Below are positions 61,188 through 64,000 of a stretch of DNA of 64,000 nucleotides, piece by piece. Each line of letters begins with the position of its first letter. Position 1 is the first letter of the stretch. The notes beneath the pieces were generated by a model. The model was not told where the DNA came from. It made no database searches and was given only the letters and a program-made list of their open reading frames with translations. This DNA comes from Patella vulgata. Taxonomy: Eukaryota; Mollusca; Gastropoda; Patellidae. A program made the translations under genes and the position numbers. The DNA lies in contig NC_065879.2 of assembly GCF_932274485.2 (NCBI RefSeq), positions 47,850,936-47,914,935 on the forward strand, in the 5' to 3' direction.

Positions 61188-63275
61188 AACTAGAACTGCG
61201 AAGCAGTAATGACGGGTTTCACCGGTGCCACGTTACCCTTGAACTTATGTCACTTCCGGTACCAATGAAACCGTTAAACAGGTTTCCACATAAGCATTGC
61301 ACACATGAAATAAAATGGACGCAGAAACAACCAAATCCAGCAATCAATTCATTTGCTACATGTCAGTGATCCTGTCAAAATTACATTACTTCCGGTGATA
61401 ATGAAAATGTTAAATTGGTTTATGAAATCAGAAATAGCATCATCACATGGTGAAAATTTTATGTAAATCCTATAATAATTGCCACCTTTATAGACCAAAA
61501 ACCTTGAAAAATGACTTGTAGAAAATCGCCTATTTCTCTGCAACCGTACAAGTTAGAAACCATTTTGAGGTATCTGTATGATCGAATGAGTTCATTCTAT
61601 TTGTTGATTGGAATCAAATATCATAATTTTAAAAACATTACAAATCTGATTCATTCGAATAAAATATCTGTTTTGAAGGCTAAAAATACAGTTTTTGCCA
61701 AAATGACGTTACTTCCGGTGATAATGAAAATCTTAAATTACTTGTATGAAATCGTAAATGGCATTATGTATCACACAGTGAAAATTTCATGAAAATCGAA
61801 TAATAATTGACACTTTTATTGACAAAAAACCTTAAAAAGTGACCTGTTGAAAATTGCCTATTTCTCCGCAACTGAACAAGTTAGAAACCATTTTGTGATA
61901 TCTATATGATCGTAAGGGTTCATTGTATTAGTTGATTTGAATCAAATATCAAAATTTTAAACAAATAACAAATATGACTCATTTGAATAAATTACTGGTT
62001 TCGAAGGCTATAAATACAATTTTTGCCCAAATTACGTCATTTCCGGTGATATTGAAAATGTTAAATTGGTTTGACCTAGTTAAAATTGACATTACACATC
62101 AAATGGTGTCACTTTTATGAAAATCGAATAATAATTGACTCTTTTACAGGCAAACTAGCGTAAAAAGTGACTCATGCATAATTGCCCATTTCTCGGCAAC
62201 TGCGCATATTACAAATTAATTTTCAAATACATTCTCTTCGTATAGATTATTGCTACGAGTTTATGAAAGTTATGAAGTAATATTTTAAAATATGAAAACG
62301 CTGGATGGGTTGTAAATAGCTTAATTTTACACCTTTTTTCACCTTTTAATCGAAATAGCCCGAAAACGGAATCGAAATTAAAAAAACTGGTCCCAACATT
62401 TTGTGCGCCTTTAAAGGGCGCACAATTTCAGTTATACCAGATTTGAAAAAAATAATATTTGCTTTCGAAAAATGGTACCTAACTGTCAAAATTGTAGTTT
62501 TTTGTCAATTTACGCCACTTCCGGTGCCGACAGATAACACTATTGGTAACCAAAAAAATGACAATTGAGACAACGGAGCATATGAACTTTGTTTTATACA
62601 AATCGAACAATAAATAATTAATCTAGGACTGAAAAACTGAATTAGCCAATGGGGGCCAAGGAAAATTACCGAGACAAAAAATTTTCACATTTTTGCCCAA
62701 GTCAGAGGACTCGTTATATTTGTGTAAAACACGACTAAAAAATATTCATAAATAAAAAAGTTTTTTGTAAAAATTTAAATTTTCTAAATTTAGCGCCTAA
62801 TATCTGCGAAGATTTGCCGAAAATCAAAAATCAAAAGTAGCGTAGCTATGTGCCCCGTCTCCGGCTATGCCAAAATGCATCGAAAGTTAAAATCCAATGA
62901 TTATTGTTAAAATTACTGCAATATTTCTAAAAACGATAGCTTCGGTGATTTCGGACATTTCGCATTGTCGCAGAACGTTCAAAATAGCTTTATCCTCTAA
63001 GTCACACCCACTTTTCCGCTAAAACCGAAGAAATCGTAACGATCCGACAATCAGTTGCTGAGATCTACTCAAAACAAAAGAAGAATAATAATAATAAGAA
63101 TAATAATTTTAACAAAAACAATAGTGTTTCACACAAGCTACGCAGTGTGAAACCCTAATAATAATTTTAACAAAAACAATAGTGTTTCACACAAGCTTCG
63201 CAGTGTGAAACCCTAATAATAATTTTAACAAAAACAATAGTGTTTCACACAAGCTTCGCAGTGTGAAACCCTAAT
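61188..63275 (+). repeat. Array unit 17 (type A, unit-1-like) ending in three terminal blocks
   Basis: 2088 bp, nearly the same as unit 1 apart from the terminal blocks. Confidence 0.9.
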
Positions 63276-63277
63276 AA
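63099..63277 (+). repeat. Terminal block, three tandem copies (unit 17/18 junction)
   Basis: Loop order AAGCTACGCA, AAGCTTCGCA, AAGCTTCGCA, thus not a simple copy of the 15/16 junction; it ends TAACTAG as at the 12/13 junction. Confidence 0.8.
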
Positions 63278-64000
63278 CTAGAACTGCGATGCAGTAATGA
63301 CGGGTTTCACCGGTGCCACTTTACCCTAAACATGTTACTTCCCGTACCAATGAAACCATTAAACAGGTTTCCACATAAGCATTGCACACATCAAATAAAA
63401 TGGACGCCGAATCAACAAAATCCAGCAATATCAATTCATTTTATACATTTGTTACATGTAAGTGTACTGTACTTCCGGTGATAATGAAAATGTTCAATTA
63501 CTTTTATGAAATCAGAAATGACATAGGGCATCACATGGTGAAAATTGTATGTAAATCGAATAACAATTGCCACTTTTATAGACCAAAAACCTTGAAAAGT
63601 GACTTGTAGAAAATCGCCTATTTCTCTGCAACCGTACAAGTTAGAAACCATTTTCTGGTATCTGTATGATCGTATGGGTTCAATCTATTTGCTGATTGGA
63701 ATCAAATATCATAATTTTAAAAACAATACAAATAAGACTCATTTGAAAAAAATATCTGTTTTGAAGGCTAAAAATACAGTTTTTGCCAAAATGACGTTAC
63801 TTCCGGTGATAATGAAAATGTTAAATTAGTTCTATGAAATCATAAATGACACAAGATATCATATGGTGAAAATTTTATGAAAATCGAATAATGACTGACA
63901 CTTTTATAGACCAAAAACCTTGAAAAGTGACTTAAGGAAAATCGCCCATTTCTCTGCAACCGTACAAGTTAGAAACCATTTTGTGGTATCTGTATGATCG
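63276..64000 (+). repeat. Array unit 18 (type B), cut by the window edge
   Basis: First 725 bp of a type B unit; shares ATGACTGACACTTTTATAG with unit 13. Confidence 0.9.

Larger units (their letters stand above)
28893..64000 (+). repeat. Tandem array of ~1.9-kb HINE-like units (17 complete, 2 partial)
   Basis: Each unit starts AACTAGAACTGCGAAGCAG, runs 1.90-1.91 kb and ends GTTGCTGAGATCTACTCAAA, AGAAG, (AAT)n. Within a unit an approximately 323-bp monomer recurs about three times (starts marked by TTCCGGTGATAATGAAAA; 30,404, 30,727 and 31,055 in the first full unit), followed by a more diverged third. Most units are 95-99 percent alike by eye, with a second type (B) clearly more distant. The reading frames that recur in every unit (61-128 codons on both strands) are Asn/Ile/Lys/Phe-rich, lack known motifs and overlap one another, so I do not call them genes. 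Terminal features resemble Helentron-type rolling-circle elements (see findings). The array continues past the right edge; copy number in the assembly should be treated with caution. Confidence 0.93.

Noticed and set aside
39747-63277. Regularly spaced hairpin blocks as a CRISPR array
   Set aside because: Only one to three copies occur per site, without variable spacers, in animal nuclear DNA.
30363-63829. Recurring 61-128-codon frames in each array unit as a conserved gene family
   Set aside because: They overlap on both strands, are Asn/Ile/Lys/Phe-rich, have no recognisable domain, and are conserved only because the whole unit is. Changes fall evenly rather than at third positions as far as I can see.
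1-64000. LTR retroelements, Polintons or other virus-like elements
   Set aside because: I found no long terminal direct repeats, primer sites, or recognisable capsid, polymerase or integrase frames.

Overview
The window is animal nuclear DNA, most likely from a marine bivalve or a close mollusc relative. The evidence is AT-rich intergenic sequence, spliced exons of a conserved animal gene, tRNA-derived SINEs of the type common in molluscs, and many short DNA-transposon families. There are no operons, no tRNA or rRNA genes and no CRISPR array. Species cannot be told from sequence reading alone.

Layout. From 1 to about 10.8 kb lies the 5' part of RFC4 (replication factor C subunit 4) on the minus strand. 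Three coding exons (9950-10068, 9460-9538, 3577-3656) encode the first 93 residues through Walker A; the remaining exons lie beyond the left edge. Its 5.8-kb second intron holds SINEs, a TTAA-type MITE, a 340-bp tandem-repeat family and a hAT element with a perfect 8-bp target duplication. From 10.8 to 18 kb are repeats: a 150-200-bp tandem element with a recurring tail, a Helitron/HINE-like element, SINEs (one with a perfect 13-bp duplication), MITEs and duplicated segments.

From 17,961 to 22,190 lies a Mutator-like element (9-bp duplication, 19-bp terminal inverted repeat) made of nested palindromes and carrying a possible captured gene fragment. It is followed 28 bp later by a 3.2-kb foldback transposon (22,219-25,463; 8-bp duplication, about 0.7-kb inverted repeats). 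The foldback core is five 425-bp repeats loaded with the nuclear-receptor half site TCAAGGTCA. From 25.5 to 28.9 kb are a promoter-like patch, a relic end of the foldback family, an orphan ORF, and two exons of a P-element (THAP9-type) transposase.

From 28.9 kb to the right edge (over 35 kb) is a head-to-tail array of about 1.9-kb units: 17 complete, one degenerate at the left edge and one cut by the window end. The units have no convincing genes. Their ends look like rolling-circle (Helentron/HINE-like) termini: matching short subterminal inverted repeats, 3' hairpins followed by CTAA-T or CTAG-T, and (AAT)n junctions. At five junctions the terminal block of about 57 bp is itself present in one to three copies. 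A single-copy element with the same right-end design sits at 11,785-12,716. This array is the best candidate here for something undescribed.

The only gene with an assured cellular role is RFC4; everything else is repeats, transposons or weak candidate exons.
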